This document shows positions 11,880 through 27,300 of a DNA stretch of 64,000 nucleotides, in pieces. Under the pieces are notes generated by a model. It did no database searches, had not been told where the DNA came from, and saw only the letters and a program-made list of their open reading frames with translations. Source of the DNA: Hirsutella rhossiliensis (lineage: Eukaryota > Ascomycota > Sordariomycetes > Hypocreales > Ophiocordycipitaceae). Both the position numbers and the translations under genes were made by a program. Where the stretch lies: contig NW_025408667.1 in the NCBI RefSeq assembly GCF_020360975.1, positions 2,170,001-2,234,000 of the forward strand, in the 5' to 3' direction. Position 1 is the stretch's first letter, and the number at the start of each line of letters is the position of its first letter.

Positions 11880-14800
11880 CGTGGAAGAGTTTCCCTGCTT
11901 CCCCCCCCCCCGGGTGCAAAACCGGCTGCCCGCTGCTTCCTCCTCGCTGGCCCATCTATCATCATCGTCGGCTGTCATTCCCCCACATGTGCTGCGCAGG
12001 CCTGGATCGGCCAGCGAGGAGGTACTCGTTTCAGGGGCCATGCATCCATCTCATTCACCAGTATGCACACGTACAGTATCTATCTATGTATACGGATACA
12101 GAACGGGAGTTGTCGTCTCCTTTCCCTCATTTCAGCGAGGAAGCGACAAGCGGAGAGCCAACGGCAGCCTCTCTCTACTAGTTCTTATCTGCCAATCATT
12201 GTGGGATGATTTGACTGACGTCCAGGGGAAAACAAGGAATAGTGCAGAGTGATATGCATTCCCTAAAGCACTGGCATTGGTGTAAGCTGCTAGGAAGAGA
12301 GACGATGGAATAGAGAAACGGAACTCGAGAGTAGAGTCCAAGACTCCAGCGTCGAGTTGCCCTGCGGGTGCCGTGCAGCTTGACTGACTGGCAGATGGGA
12401 GCGAGCCTGTCGAGCTTAGGGATCAACGGGGGCGATGCACAAAAGAGATGGAGTTGAACAGCGATGTTGACTACATTGTGCCAACAGTGGTTGGAAGTTT
12501 TCAGGGTCCTCCTCAGCCCAGCGTTGCCTGACGGGTATGTAGGGGGCTGGAAAGGATGCCAACAACGACCGTCCCCTTATTACTCTATGTAGCATGCATT
12601 TTTTCTTCTTCTTCGAGCGACCGGCATACATAGAGATACGGTACAAGATCATGCAGGGAGGTCCGATGCCCAGTACCAGACGAAGTGCCGCCCTCGTGGA
12701 TGGATGCGGCTGAGCGATGGCGTGCACTGCGCAGGATCGCCGTGAGGGGCAGAGGGTGGGGAGAAGAAAGCGGAAAGGAGCGTACAGCAATGCTGCTGTT
12801 GGTAACTGAAAATATGTCCGAGGGGAGGAAGCGGCCTTTGGCCTTGGCCCCCAGGGAGCATTAAAGAGAGAGAGGTTTGGCGGATGCAACAGTGACGAAA
12901 GAGCGTAAGTTGCCTGCATGCCAGCCGTACGTATTCGACCGTGGAATATAGCATGTATGTATGGGGATGGATGGACGGGCCGACGTGTGTTGTCCCCAAC
13001 TACACGTATCCGTCCTGGTGCATCAAGCGTGTCCTGTAACAGGACGGGACGAATAGGAACTCTTGCCCACGACGTTGTATGGATGGATCATACTGCGCAG
13101 AAAGGACTCGACTTACACGTACAGCAAGCGCTGACGGCTCCCGTTCTGCAACCCCATGGCTGACTGGAGGGTCTTGCACGTCCAGCCCGACTGCAGTCAT
13201 GACAGGCAGCCCCCGTTATGCCATGATCCCTCGCCCAGCCGCATTTTGCGCCTGGCTTCCGAGAGAGGCAGGTAATTCGCAGCAACAAGGGTATGTACAT
13301 ATGGCCACGAGAGCAATCATGGTCCGGTTGCCGGGATCGGCATGCATGAGGGAAGGATTCGCTTGGCTGGGTTGTCTTGACGGAGCACCTGCTACGACGG
13401 ACGACCGTCGTCGATGATTGCGTAGATCAATGCTGGACGAGAGCTCCAGGCCTGACTAGGTTGGAGCGTGCAATGAATAACGCGAGTATCGAGTAAACTG
13501 ACACAGCTTTAACGAGCGTGCGGACCTGACCGCATACAAGCCGAGCCAACAGCGCTACGAAGTCCTCATCTGGACACTTTGCTCACGAGTTTGAATTTCC
13601 AACGCCCAGACGTGGGGCTAAGTGAAGACGTGCATCGTTTAGACACTTATTGCTCTTTCGAGACTTGAGCTCGGCAGGTGAAGAAAAGGAAACACAGCAC
13701 TAAACGAGACGAGAAGACGCCCAGAAACCAACAAGGAAACAAAACCGGGTTTCGGAGGTCCTACCAAAAACGGCGGCCACGTTCCGGTCATCGCCCAACC
13801 GCACGCACACGCTCACCGGGTCCTGAAAGGGGGCCGGCGGGGCCAACACGCGGGCGATCCTTGCCGTTGCCACGCACGTTCGGCTGCCCGTGTTGGTCGA
13901 CTTTGCATATAAATGAAGCTGCTCCTTTGCGGTCGGACCGAGACCCCAACAGCAGATATCCTGGACCTGTGCGGAGGTTTACACGCATCCGGGAGGGCGA
14001 GGCTGCAGCACGGCGCGTTCTGGCTGGCGAACAGGTGTGTCCGAAGCGTGGTTTGCGGGAGGATCGTCGCCCCGGCATACCGAGAGGACTATTGCTTTCC
14101 GTCCATACACGCACACACGCATATAAGTTACTGTACATACCAGTCACATCAACCTGCATCCGTCAAACCGACTGCAAAGGGACGACGGGAAGCAGGGGCG
14201 AAAAGCGTCTCATTGGACGGCCCGGAAGATACAGGCGCCCCCCGCGGTCTCGATCTCTCCCTCCCTTATCCGTACTTTTGTTCCGAAGCAGGGACGCAGA
14301 GGAACGGACCTCGTCATCCGTTGACCGATCATGAACGTGCATGTAATGTACATCACGACGCGGCATGATGACTGCTGTATGTATGTACGTATGTCCCTCG
14401 GATAGAAACACATGGCAGATGCATATATGTATGTACGTTGGCCTCCCCCTCCGCGACCCAACGGCTCGATTGCGACTCGGCGCAAGGGACTCGGCGCACG
14501 GGGAGGAAAGATTTGGAGCCCACGGGTAGAACACGATTCTATCTTCCATCAAACGAGACACCGCTGCAAGGAAATCCTTGACCATCGTGTGGGAGCAACA
14601 CAACATTTCGTCGAATAGCCACGTGTACGAAACATAGTACCTTGGCTACGCTGTCCAGCCATTTCCCGGGAACAGGCGGATAATTTCTGCCTTTAACAGC
14701 GTCCTTCGTACTTGGTACAGAACAGAAAAGCAATGATATGTGACATGGCGTGCAGAACTCGACTGGGAAGAAGTTCGTAAAGCACGTGTAACGCTCGGAT

Positions 14801-17800
14801 GAAATATCAGAGTCTTTTCAACTCAACAACATTCAAGACATGAACAGATAACTTGCTGTGCCGTACATGTCAACGTCCGTGCCTTGATCAGCGTCCAACA
14901 ATGGTGTGCGTGCGTCACTTCACCGCAAGGGCTTTTCAGCCGCGACCTCTGGGGAGAGGGAGCATGCACAAGTGCGTTACCGGCCCTACTGTACATGCGT
15001 CGGCATGTCGTATGTGTGTACTCGACACAATCCTGCCAAGATGCAGATGGATCGAGGCCCTTGCCGCGATTATCACGGCCACCGAAATGAAGGCAAAGAC
15101 GTCTTCAGCTCCGACAAAGGTACATGGTGGAGACGGGGAGAATCCTTACGAGATTACATGCTTGCATCACGGGGGGTATAATGCTCAATATATGCCTTCC
15201 CGCCCAAGTGACGAGTCATGCCATCGGCCGTCGTCATCTGCTTGGAGACGGGGGCCGGAGACAACAGGGGGGCAGGGGCTGCAGATTACATGATCGTGTC
15301 CGGATCCTGCCGTGACGCTTGAATCAGGGGACACAGAGACGCAAGAATCAGACTTTAAGTTACTGTACAAAATATGTACAAAGTACGAAGCCTCGGACGA
15401 CATGTTCCAAGGCTCGTACCGCAGAGTTGCTTCGTGGCGTAACAAGAGCCCATCCATGTCCGTGGCGGCCGGCAGCCGGCCGGTATGAGGCGGCGCCGAG
15501 GCACTCGGAGTCTTTTGCATCTCCGCGATGTTTCCACACCGCAATTCCTCTCAGAAAGGGGCTCTGATGGAAAAAGCTCAGCGGAGCCCACCGGCCAGCA
15601 AGGAATAATCCAACCTTCCCCAACAAGGCCGCTGCCCGCATTGGGCAAAGACGGAGAGAACGTGGCGAGAAGAAGGGGAAGAGAAAAAGGGGGCCGGCGG
15701 GTTGGCGGATACATACAGAGGCTGTGTCGGCCTGCTCCTTGTCCGGCTGTCGGGCCGCGCGATAGACTCAACGTTGTTTAGACCACTGTTATTACCCCGG
15801 TGATTCAGTTATCAACAAGCTTTTCCTCGCTCGCAATCTCGATTCCCTGGATATACCTATAGCTGGATCCATAAAAAAAGATTCGATAAACATTGAATTC
15901 GACGAGACCCGGGCGCAGTCTTCTCTGGGTCCGACCAAGACGAGTCTTGGCGGCTTCTAGGCCGACTTGATGGAACCCTCCGTCGGCCAAGCATCCTGGC
16001 ACCTGGTCATCCTGATCGAACGTGGGCGTAGCCACTCCCCTGCATGCGTGTGAGCTGGAGCCTGTTCTTTGTTGCCCCGTCTGCTAGAAAACTGACCTGT
16101 CGCCTGCTGGCGGCCCGGCGTGTGATATCCGCCCCGGCCGAATCAACGTGCTTGCATGCTGCGCTCCGTATGCACCAGTTGCGTGTATAGGTATACCCGC
16201 GGACACTCACGCGAGACCACCCAGGCATGGGCTGTGTGTTGAGTCCCTGCCGTACGTACAGTACCTTGCACATCACCCCCCAAAGTGCTTCGGTCGTGAG
16301 TGAGTGTGGGCGTGCGCTGCAGAAGAGGATCGGGCTCATCTGCGGCGGCGGAACTGAGAGCTTGAGGACGGGGGAAGTCGGCAAGCCCGAGGTACTGTAC
16401 ATGAACCAACGAAAAGTCCGTGAAAGGTCCGTGAAAGCTATGAGCCCGGGCGCAAGGTCCATCATCAGGCAATGTCCGCATGAGCTCGATGAGGCCTGGA
16501 AGCATGAAGCCTGCTTCAAGTGAGATTGCCAGTCGAGCTCGGCGAGTCTGTATGCTGTGCGTGCCATCGATAATGACGTTGTGGCCCCTCCCTGTCTTCG
16601 TACTCGTATCATCGGCAAAGTCTCAGCAACGGAGTCAACTCCACACGAGCGCCATCAGATCTCACGTGGGACGCACTTCACCAGCCGGAAGACTTGTGAG
16701 CGCGCGACGACGTCGTGCCGTGGCATCGCATAGAGGAATGGTCGCTAGATTCCACGGATCATCAGCCGTCGCCGGGTCCGGCCGCGAGAGCAAGGGAACA
16801 AGGTTGTGGCAGGATGGATCTATTATGAAGCTGGATGTCCATCGTTACGACTCCTCGTCCCGCCCGAGCCAGTCATTCACTGGGGCAAAGGCGGCAGGTC
16901 CCGGGCACAGCGTGGAGGCGATATGGACAAGCCAAGGACAGGCGTAATCTGCCCTCGCCACGACAATCGCACAAATCGGATGCCGTTGCGTGGTAGAATG
17001 TCTCTGCGCTGCATGGGGGCGGAAGGCAAAAGATTCTACGCAATGTGAGAGATGACCGAGATACGTCTGTGTCCGTAGAGAGGCACGGTATTGAGGCCGC
17101 AGCTCTGTCGAAGATGAAAGCATCCCGGGGGCCAAAAAGGCCAGCGTTCTAGCCCACCTTTTTGCCTACGTATTACCACTCGCAACTTGCAAGGCTGCCT
17201 CGGTGACTCACACTTCGGACATGTGGTTGGCTGGGGGAGGGATAGGGGTCGTTAGGCAACGGAGCCACCCGCGCCCTTCTCCTCTCCCGCCTCTCAGACG
17301 GGCGGGAGAGACTTAGGCAAGGCTTCACCTGGCCACAAGGCGTTTTCTGCGACAGGATTGGAATGCGGGATACACGCCAGGCTCCTACATACATGACAGC
17401 GTAGTATCGTGCATGAGTGTAAAAATAGCAGAAGGGAAACCAGACGGGAGCCGAGGCAGCATCAGGTTGGGCATCCATCATCCATCCGAGGCCCCTTTTC
17501 GAACGAACATTGGCTCATCTCGAACCTCGGACTCTGGGGTAAGGGGGCCCCCTACACTGCAAAAGGCACGCACACACATGCAGTCCTGCCCATGCAAAAT
17601 GTACGTACGGCAACAGCAGACGAGCCAATCTGGGGCCAACCGAGCCCGGGAAAAGAGACAAGACCGTCTTCAATCACATGGCGCCGTGCTGACGTGGTAT
17701 GATGGCGTCGAGAATCCAGACAGGAACTAAGACGGCGATCTAGCATGGTCCCAGATCAGTCGATCGGCTGTCTCCACATTGCCTAGAATCTCTATCCCAG

Positions 17801-20800
17801 ATTCCCAACGGGCTGGCTCGCCGCACGCCCCTCCCCCTTTCTCGACGACACACGCACTCACCCCATCCCTTCCGTGCCGCTTACTCGCTCGCGGCGTAGT
17901 AGCCTGCGATGCGTTGGCTCCGGCGTTGGCTCCGTCGTCGGCCTCACTCTCCTCACCGTCAACTGACAGTGGCCGAGGGCGCTTGTCGTCTTCGACTCCA
18001 ATGCCCGAATGAAGCGGGTGTCACTTGGGCCTGCATACGGACAGATATTCTCCAACTCGTCGCCCCGAAAAGGTGCATCCTTTGACGTGGATATGCATAC
18101 ACTTGCCCACAGACCCACCACAAGGCCTCATCCTAGGCCGTCGGGAAACGGGAGTCGGAGTCGTCCTCCGGATACTGCATATGAAGTAAGGACCTGTAAT
18201 TACCGTCGGCCATTGCCAAGGGGATCAAGGCCCGGTTCCTCCTCGGCGGCATGCCAAGAGGAGCGTTAGACGGCCCGCAGGGTGTCATCCTCCATCCATC
18301 CCATCATCCTTCGAGGCCCCTACGCTGTCATGGCGCATCCAAGCTTTCCACCACCCCTTCCCTGCCTCTGCTCCTCTCCCGCCGGTCTCCCTTCTCACTC
18401 TTGCGCTCCCTCATAAGGCCACTAGCCTGCAATGACACGCACACGGCCGTTTAGCCCATATCTCACTTCCTCGCCAGCTATACAGAGTACAACCTAGGAG
18501 GTGGGCACCTATGCATGCACGTGCAGAGACGGATGAGATGGTGTGCGTCCGTCCCTATCTGCGTTGCCAGCCTGGGCAGTGGCTTGTCGGACACGAGGTC
18601 CTGCCTCGTCTCCTCCCGCCTTCCACCTACTTTCCCTCTCCAGCCACGGCCAGCAACAGCAGCAGCCTTGCCGGGTCGGTAGGGGAAATCGCTTCGTACA
18701 TCGTGCAAGTGACCGAATCGTGCGTTTTCCGGCTGCAAGCCATCTCTCCCTCCCTTGAGGAGTACGCGCTAATGCCGCATCGATCTCGAGGTATATCCCC
18801 CGCCTCTGTCTCGTGAAAAGAAAGGTGAAAGGTTTGAGAGGAAAAAGTAAATTCTTTGCTCGCTTGCTGACCCCACGGGATGGATGGCTGCGGCTGGGTG
18901 TTGCTGACGCGGGAAAAGAAGGGCGGGTCGACGATAACCCACATCGCCGTCATCGTCCCGACAGGTGGTTGGCTGAAGCAACGAAGCCGTCGGTTCAATA
19001 GGTATCCCAACTCAAGTGCCTTGGCTCCGTACCGATATCGGTTCGGGACAAGGGAGAAGAACCCCCCACGGAGGAACATGTTTCACAGCCCGGGGTCCAT
19101 GATCTCGGCGAGGGGCATCCAAGGCTGGGCAAAGCAAAAGTAGGCGGCTGGCGGTGACTGTTGGGACCGACATGGCCGTTGGACATGTGCCAAATGGGCG
19201 CAAGATCCGTCACTTTGTTGGTTGATTGGCCCCCGATGCGACACGTTTCTCTCGCGGGAGGGGACTCCGTCTTTTGCATGTGCCACATGAGATCGCTATT
19301 GTCCTTCCGTCCCCTAAGCCGGCCCTTCCGACTCGTGGCGGCAGACGGCACTCGTTGATCCGTCACTTTTTCGTCTCTCGTCACCTGTCAGGCCTTGAGA
19401 GACAACGCTTCTGATTCTGACAGCAACCCCCTTTTCTTCCGTTGGCCGCCGCCGAGCCCCCGCATCCCGGACTGCCCTTTGGCTGTGCACGCACGCAGGG
19501 TGGCCAGGGGGTGGAGAGCCCTTCTGCGCCTCGTCTCGCCTCGTCTCGCCCTGCTTTTGCTCAGCATGGCCTTGGGATGGCGCCCCGGTCCAGCCCTGCC
19601 TCTCTGCTCGCATGGCATGTGGCATATGGACATGGCATGAGATTCTGCAACCGCTGATGCTTATGCTCGCTGCGGACCGGTCCGATGAAGGGCCAAGGAT
19701 TCTCCGGAGGACCTGCTCGAAAGCCGGCGATTCTGATGTGTGCATCGAAGCACAGGACATGACTCGACGGGAATTATGACCCAGACGCAATATATGTGTA
19801 TGCCAGTTCCTGCAGGTGAGAGTTTACAGTATTATATTCAGAAGAGACGGACACCCAGACATGCCGCAAGTCCAATTAACCCGGTATCTGTATGTTGGCT
19901 GAACAGACGGGCGGAAGCGGGAGGCAGACAACTTGACACGTGTGAAGACAAAGCAGATGGCTATCTGGTAGCATACATAGCACGGCTGGGCTCCCGTCAT
20001 CTAGTGCGACGGGAGGCAGTGTTTCTGCTGCGGACACGTGTGTATTCTGACCCGTGGCCGCCAATGTGCTAAGCTATACGAAGTGCTGTAGTCTGTGATG
20101 GTGGACAAGTCCGAGCGAGGCCCGAGGGCACCACCCACTGCCAGCATATCGTGGTCAACTGCCATTCGATTTCGGTTTGTTCGATTGTTCCTTGGACTTG
20201 CCGCTTCGTCTCGCGAATGAATACTAGCGCATCGTAGTTAGTGACCGATTGCGGTCTCTAGGCGGACACCCGTGGTGGGCCTTTTCTCTGCGTTCATCCG
20301 TCGGCCCTTTGTTTCCCTCCATCCATCCGATTCCAGGGAGGAAGAATTTTCACCCGATGCAGGATCGTGGTGCGTCTATCCGTACCTGTTCATTAGCCAT
20401 CACCGACCAACAGAGGCCGATGGCTAATAGAACAAGGGGTCATTGAGCTGAACACGCACCTCGACGCACCCATCCCCCCTTTTCCATCCACTTTCCCTAC
20501 AACCTCAAAGGCTCACTACAGAGCTCGGAGACGTGCCTAGGTACCGGCTCGCGTGTGTGTGTGCACATTGTACTGTACAGGTGCAGTATCTCGCGTAGGA
20601 TCGATCCTTGAGCTCCGCATCAAACAGGGGTGGGAGGGCGAGAGAGACAGCCATTCACATTCCAGCCCCTTTCCGTGGAAAACCTTGTCCAACGGCCATG
20701 TGGTCTGGATCTCGCACCCGCGGACCGTTTTTACGATGGAAATCGCCATGTGACATCACTCACGTACGGAGTATGCATGTGTTCATTCTGGCCTGTCACC

Positions 20801-23800
20801 TTGCACTGCCGAGTCGGCCTCTCCACCACCCCGTAATCATGCAACAGCCCGACCGACACTGGAGTACCTTGTTCCAGCTTCTTGTGCCAGCAGTCCTTTG
20901 GCACTTGATACGGTAGGGCAACGCGGAGAGTCGTGGCTTCCACCCCTCCGAGGCCATTCCCACTTCCAAGAACGAGCCAGACAAAGTAACCATCGTGTCA
21001 TTGCCGGCTGGCCACCATACTCCCTACATACATATGTACACAGCCTGCATTGCTGATATTGGGGGCCCTTGGCGACTCCACGCGGCGCAAGAACCTCTTT
21101 TTGGAATCGGCTTTAATGGGTCTCCTTTACGCCCGTCCCTCACTCTCTCGATCCCCCTCGATCGATGCTTATTTCGTGTCATTTCATTCCGTTTCCCCTC
21201 TTCCTTGTTCGTCGACTCGTTGCCCCCATTGAACTCTCCTGTCGGCCAGACCGATCCCATCCCCCCCAATCCTGTGTGGCCTTGCTCCTATGTTAGCGTA
21301 CATACTGTGTGAATGTATATGTGTGCAGGGATTGAAGTCTCTCGCTGCATTTAACATCACATTGCTCGCCCCTTGGCCTCTTTGGGCCATGTTTCCCAGT
21401 GCGGCGGATGATGATGTGGATGCACCATCATAGTGAGAGGGGTGGCTGTGTGCTGTTGTACTGTAGGCACGATGATGCACAATCCAGATGCGAGGCACTT
21501 TTGCAACATACTGTACAACAAACCCCTGGACACGAATGAGAAGACGAGGGCATGAAGCAACTGCCACACAACAACGGCCAAGCGACGAGCGACCCGTCCT
21601 CCGCCTCGGCATCCCCCCCTTCCCCCTTGCCCTTTTCCGCCATGTCTTTTTGCCCCCGTCTGACGAGAGAGAGGGGGAGCTCATGTTGTGAAGCCTGACG
21701 GCCAGAGTTGCACAGCGTCGAGGATTAGGCACAAGACATGTGACGGTTGAACGGAGGCCATCCGTTTCCGCCATTGCGTTGCATGTGGTTATCGTACGGC
21801 ACATGGGGGACCTCTTGTTGCATTGGCTCCATCCATGGCCGAGAAAAGGCAACTTTCAAGCCGCCAGCTCTCTGGTTGGTGCGATTTGCACTTGCGCCTC
21901 GCTGCAGCGTACATACATACAGCACAAACATACAGCACTGTATGTCTACCTGGACTCGACGTCATCTCCAAGGTCAATATCAACCAAAAAAGATGCTCGG
22001 CGTACGTGCACCGTGGATCAAGTATTCCGTGCGAAGGAGTTGCTGGCGAGTTGGCCGATGCATCTCACGCCCATCCGTGATTTCCGTCAAGACGCTCTCA
22101 GGAGCCCCCTACCCGGCCAATATCAGGAGTCATTATTGGCGCAGGGGTGGGTCAGGCGGTGCCTCCGTCGTGGATGCTTGCCTGCCTTACCGTTGCCTTC
22201 TCCGGTGAGCTCGATTCGTTGAGCGAGCGTTCTGCCTCCTCTCCAGGCCCTACTCAGGCGACTATACGGATAGCAGACTTAGTGCTAAAACGAAAATAGC
22301 CCTGTTTGCAGGGGCGGATAGATTGGCCATGAAACGCGGTGTTGCGGTCCACAAGGAACACGGCGGCCCTACCATGTTATGGTATGCGTTGATGTGATTT
22401 ATGAGAAATGATGCTTCTGTAGAGTCTCCAGTAGCCGAAGTCGTGAACTCGCCCTCATACTCCGGAATCTTCACCCAGTGGAGCTCCGGCCATCGGGTGA
22501 CTGATGAGACTCGAAAATCGGCCTCGGATGAAGGCACTGTAAGAACCCGGCTCCCTGCTTGGCCCAAGCCTCGGGCTCACCCCATTTCCCTCTCGACGGC
22601 GCGCGGCATAAGCCTAAGGCCCCACCACCGCGCAGAGCTAATCGCGCCCTTGATCGTGGGGATACATACGGAGTAGATTTGACGCCGATAGGGGGGAGGG
22701 GACCGAAAACGAGCAAAGCCAAGCCGCCCCATCCGGCCTGGCCCCCCCAGCCGCATCACCTGAGGTCGGTCAGAGCAATGGCCAGTCTTAGTATCGGACG
22801 ACCCAGTAAATACACTGACTGGCAAGTGTGGAGTCATAGCAGGCGTGGCCGTAGCAGGGGAGCCAAGCACGAAAATGGGCTCGTAAAATCAAACCAAAAT
22901 TAGTAAAAAAGGATCTGGCGATAACCGGACCCCCTCCCCTTATTTTCGTTTGATTAGCCAGGCGACCAGATCTCAGGGACGAGCTTCTAACTACGACCAT
23001 GGCGGCAAAGCCAAGTATTCGCTCTTCCTCGACTGTCGTCACTATTATACCTCCCCTGGTTCTTTGCAACGCTTGTTAAGGCGGGCTTTTGTTTTTCGTT
23101 CTCCCCGGTGCGGAGAGAGGAGCTTCATGTTGTGCGAGATGCATCATCGACGCGTTGCACAGTGCAGTTCTTGAAGCACCAGCACCTGATAGTCTCTAGC
23201 ACGCATGTGCGGGCGTACATACAGTAGGTTCAGCATGTGCTGTAATCCCCCGGTTATGTGATGCTCAAGAGGAGTCTCCTCTTCGAGTGATATGAAGCCA
23301 CACAGGGGACCATGTACGCATGTACGAATAGAACGTGGGTGTGATCTGCCGAAGGACGCAGGGTCTGAATCAGAGGAAAACGCCCGTGTTGGCCTTGTCA
23401 AGAGACGCTCAGAAACGCTCGTCTGTGCTCTCATTACCCCTAATCAAGGTCGAGGAAACGGGAAATCCCGCGCCTAGCATGTCGCCTACAGCACACTTTA
23501 CGTAGTGGGGAGATAGTTATTGGTCGTCATCTGCTCAGTGGACAGAAATTTTCATACTTTTTTGCTTATTTGCTCATCGTTGCTCGTTGGTCTCCCTCAC
23601 CGCCATCGACCACGGGGACACATGCCGCCGACGAGCCCAATGTTTCCCCGTGCCCCTTGTGACCCGGGGCTGCCTGCCGTCACCCGAGACCGCAACCCCC
23701 AGAAGAGGCGTGCTGTACGACCAAGTACGTACATGGCCACAGGGCGCCGTTCTTTCTTTTTCTGCCCTTGATCCATGAGGCTGGAGGGCCGATCGGACAG

Positions 23801-24364
23801 GGGGGTCCTGGCAGGGCTTGAGCTGGGCGCCGCGTTGGAAATTGCGCCCCCGCCGGGCGTGCGATGTGACGGAACAAGTCCCCGGGGTCGAAGCAAGCAG
23901 CGACGGTACATCCGACGGGAGGATTCCCTCCCCAGGGAGCCGCCGGGAGGTCAATAACGGATGCATATGCCAATATTACGCGGCGGCAATCGTCGATGGC
24001 AGATGCGAGGCTTGTCCATGGCTAAGCGGATGGCTTCCCTGCTGCTGGAGGAAGCGTCTGCAGTGCCGGCCTTGAAGCCAATCTACAGCGGAAGAATAAA
24101 ACTTGTGTCCGAGACAGTATCAGTCTCGGTAAAGACGCAGCTGCATAAGCATGCATGCCGAGGTCACGGGACAGGTGCGGACACAACGACAAAAAGGAAC
24201 CCCCGTGAGCCTGGGGGCTCAGCATTGAGCTTTTACCTACTGCGGGCATGAACACGTTGCGTCTGGAGTACAGGCGACCGAGTCGCCTACGTATGTACTG
24301 GGCAGGGAGGCAGCAGACGGGCCGCTGTTGTCCCTCCCCGGAACGGACAAGCCAGCAAGCAAGC

Positions 24365-24399
24365 ATGCGATGCAATGCGATGCGATGCGATGCGATGAG
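24365..24399. repeat. ATGCG pentanucleotide tandem repeat
   Basis: About seven units of a 5-bp repeat (ATGCG with ATGCA and ATGAG variants) in the gene-free region. Confidence 0.8.
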
Positions 24400-27300
24400 A
24401 TCGATGCGGTAAGGGAAACAGTAAAAGGAGGGACAAGTCGCAGACGAGGGGGATTCTCTAGTGCGTCGCAACGGCATTACTCGCAGCAGCCCCCGAAGGA
24501 CTGGGGGAATGGGAGCTTGTGAGTTGACTCGTTGCATTTTCCATCCAGGCTGACTCGAGCCGTCTTTCCCCGTTGATGACGATCGCCCGTTCCAATTCTA
24601 GAGCCGGGCTTATGTCGTCAGCTCGTCAGCGCTCATCTCCTGCGCTCGGAAAAGTGCGAGAGACTGTACTAAGCTCGATAAACTAATGGCCTCGCGGAAA
24701 CTACCAGGTCTGGGTACTTGTAGCGGGGGCATATTTTTAGTTGCTGTAATATCGACGAAGAAAAATCGGTACTGGTGGAGCCGGCCATCGACGCAGGCTG
24801 GGCTTCTGTGCCGCTTAGCCAAGATGGCCATCCGCGCTGGGGATGGGATGGGGAGAAAGGAGGGGAGAACCAAGCACAAGGCGTGATCGGTTCGCTGCAT
24901 ACAGTACTATCTGGACAGGGGCCACAAGAAAAGTCACGGTCAGCAAAGTCTCCGACGTTGTGCAGGGGCAAAACATGCTGGCCTCTCTCTGTAAAGGGGG
25001 ACGAGAATCGTTGCAGTCGGCAGATCTCTCTCTCTTTTCCTTCTCTCTGATTAGCTTTCGGTCTGCGGTGGAGCTATAATTATACACACATACTCACAGT
25101 ATATAGCCGGGTGTGAATGTATCACGTTGATACGGGCTGTCTCTTCAACCCCATGTCGTGTTGTCCCCACGCCGAAGGCCGGCAGCTCCCCCAAAGAGCA
25201 CACACCGCCCGATGACGATGGCAGGGGTCTGGGGGAGCGCCAGACTCAAGGCACCGAAACCGACAAAGCCCTCGTTCGATTTTCTTCCACTCCGCCGGGC
25301 GATTTCCATGTCTCGTAAGCACGGCTACAGTACTAGTGCGTCCGTCTCTGCCGCTGGTGCTCCGTAGGGCCCCGGGCCGAGACCGTGGGAGAGACCAGCG
25401 AGCCCGGCCGGGTGGTAGGATGATCAAGGCTCGAGCCAGTTACCGTCAGAGTGTGTTTCCCTATCTCCCTTTGATCGTGATGCGCTGCAGCAACCAAGCA
25501 CACTCTTCCCCCCCTTGTCCCTGGCGTTTCGATATCCCGGCCGATCGGGAGGAGGGAACAAAAAGGAGGGGGGGGTGGAAGGACGGCGCGCGGCAACGGG
25601 ACGCTGGACCCGTGATACCCAGGCCAATCTGCCACGGATGGGCACCTGCTTCTGCTCCTCTCGCGGCAGGGACCTGTCTCGTCACCCGTATTGGTGATGG
25701 AGTGCCCCGGTGCGCCTACTGGGCAATGTGGTTCGAGCCACGGGCCAACCATCGATGTCGATCCCTGTGCATTGTATGAAAGCGCAAATTAAAGGGAACG
25801 TAGGAGAGGGGGCCAAGTCAGTATGTACAATGTCGGCCAAAACGCACGATGAGTGCAGGACAAACAAAATCGTGACCGGACATGTTCTTGGAATTGCCCA
25901 CCTGAGTGCGTAGCCCCGGATGCCACTGCCGCGGCAGGGTCACATTGAGCCATTCTGGAAGCCAGGCCGGGATGGGGGGGAGCACGAGACAGAGTAATCG
26001 CGGGACCACGAGTCGGTAGCGAGATGAGAGTTGGCCAGGGTCCGCGTTGGTTCGTGAGCCTGCGAGTCCGAATCCTTCAACACCGGTGTACCACTGACTC
26101 GACAACGTCTAGAGCCGCGTCCCCACCGGGCCCTGGGTCAACTGCCTTTCCCTTTTACCTGTTTTTCTTTCCTTTTCCCTTACGGGCGCACTTGGATCGG
26201 CTTGAGCTAATTGTTCCTTTGCCTTCGCCAAGGGGGAAAGGGCAAAGACAGCATGGAGGGCACATGGCTACTGGGAGCCCTCTTTCTTGTGCCGATGGCA
26301 TCTTGTCAACGGCAGACAAAGTGAGTTTCGGCGATGAGGAATGGATGGATACTTTTTGGGAGATGGGGCGGCATCCAAATAGGAAGTCAGCCGGGTGGGG
26401 GAGAGAGAGGGAAGGTTGCGCGGATGGGACTGGCGTGATCAAGATCCACCCGAAATCGAACAAGGCTCATCTTGGATCTGAGAGAGATTAGGTCGACGAA
26501 CCCGCATCCATCCAACCGACGCTACTGTATGTACCGCCTCGACCCCGGCTCCAGCCCAGGTCTTGGTCTCTATCAACAACCACTTTTCGTCACTGCCCAT
26601 TTACCGCATCATGGCCCCAACGCTCGACGGACTCACTGACGTCGACTACACGACAGAATGATGGCAGTGGCCCATCGAAACCCCCCCCTTTCGTACCCGG
26701 GGTCCAGGCCTCTCTCGCTCTTGGCGCCGGTGGGGAGGGGGCGAGAAAGGAAGCACAGCCAGCCAAAAAGCAACCTTGGCCTCTCTCGCGGCGCTCATCA
26801 GTCAGTCTTGGGCTGACCGATGTCTTGTTCTCCCCCCTCGGCAACCTGCGGCCGTCGGTAAAGCTAGTAGCAAGTGGTTTCAAACGTCTTCTCACTCAAG
26901 TCAACCGGGGCTGCCTTTTTCGCTGTTAAAACCACTCCTTACCGGCAGCTGGAAGGAACGGCGCATGGCGCCGGAATCATGTGTTTTCCCGCAAGGCCAG
27001 AGGCGATCTGCCTGGCCCCTTTTGCGTGTTCCTTGTTTGGAGTGTTGTCAGATACCATGGCCGTGGTTGAGATGATCCAGCGCTACTGCACTCCCCCACC
27101 CAGGCTGTCGGGGCGAGTTCACCAAGGGAGGATCGAGAGGGATCGCGAGAGCCGATTTGGCCCCCCAGCTTTGGGGGGTTTATCGCTCAAGCAAGGTTTG
27201 TTTGCCGTCGCGGGACAGAGAGTCCTGTTCTGTCGACCATTGAGACCTTTGGTGAGCTAGGCGTCATGGAACCAAGCTGCTGCTGATCTTGACAAGATGC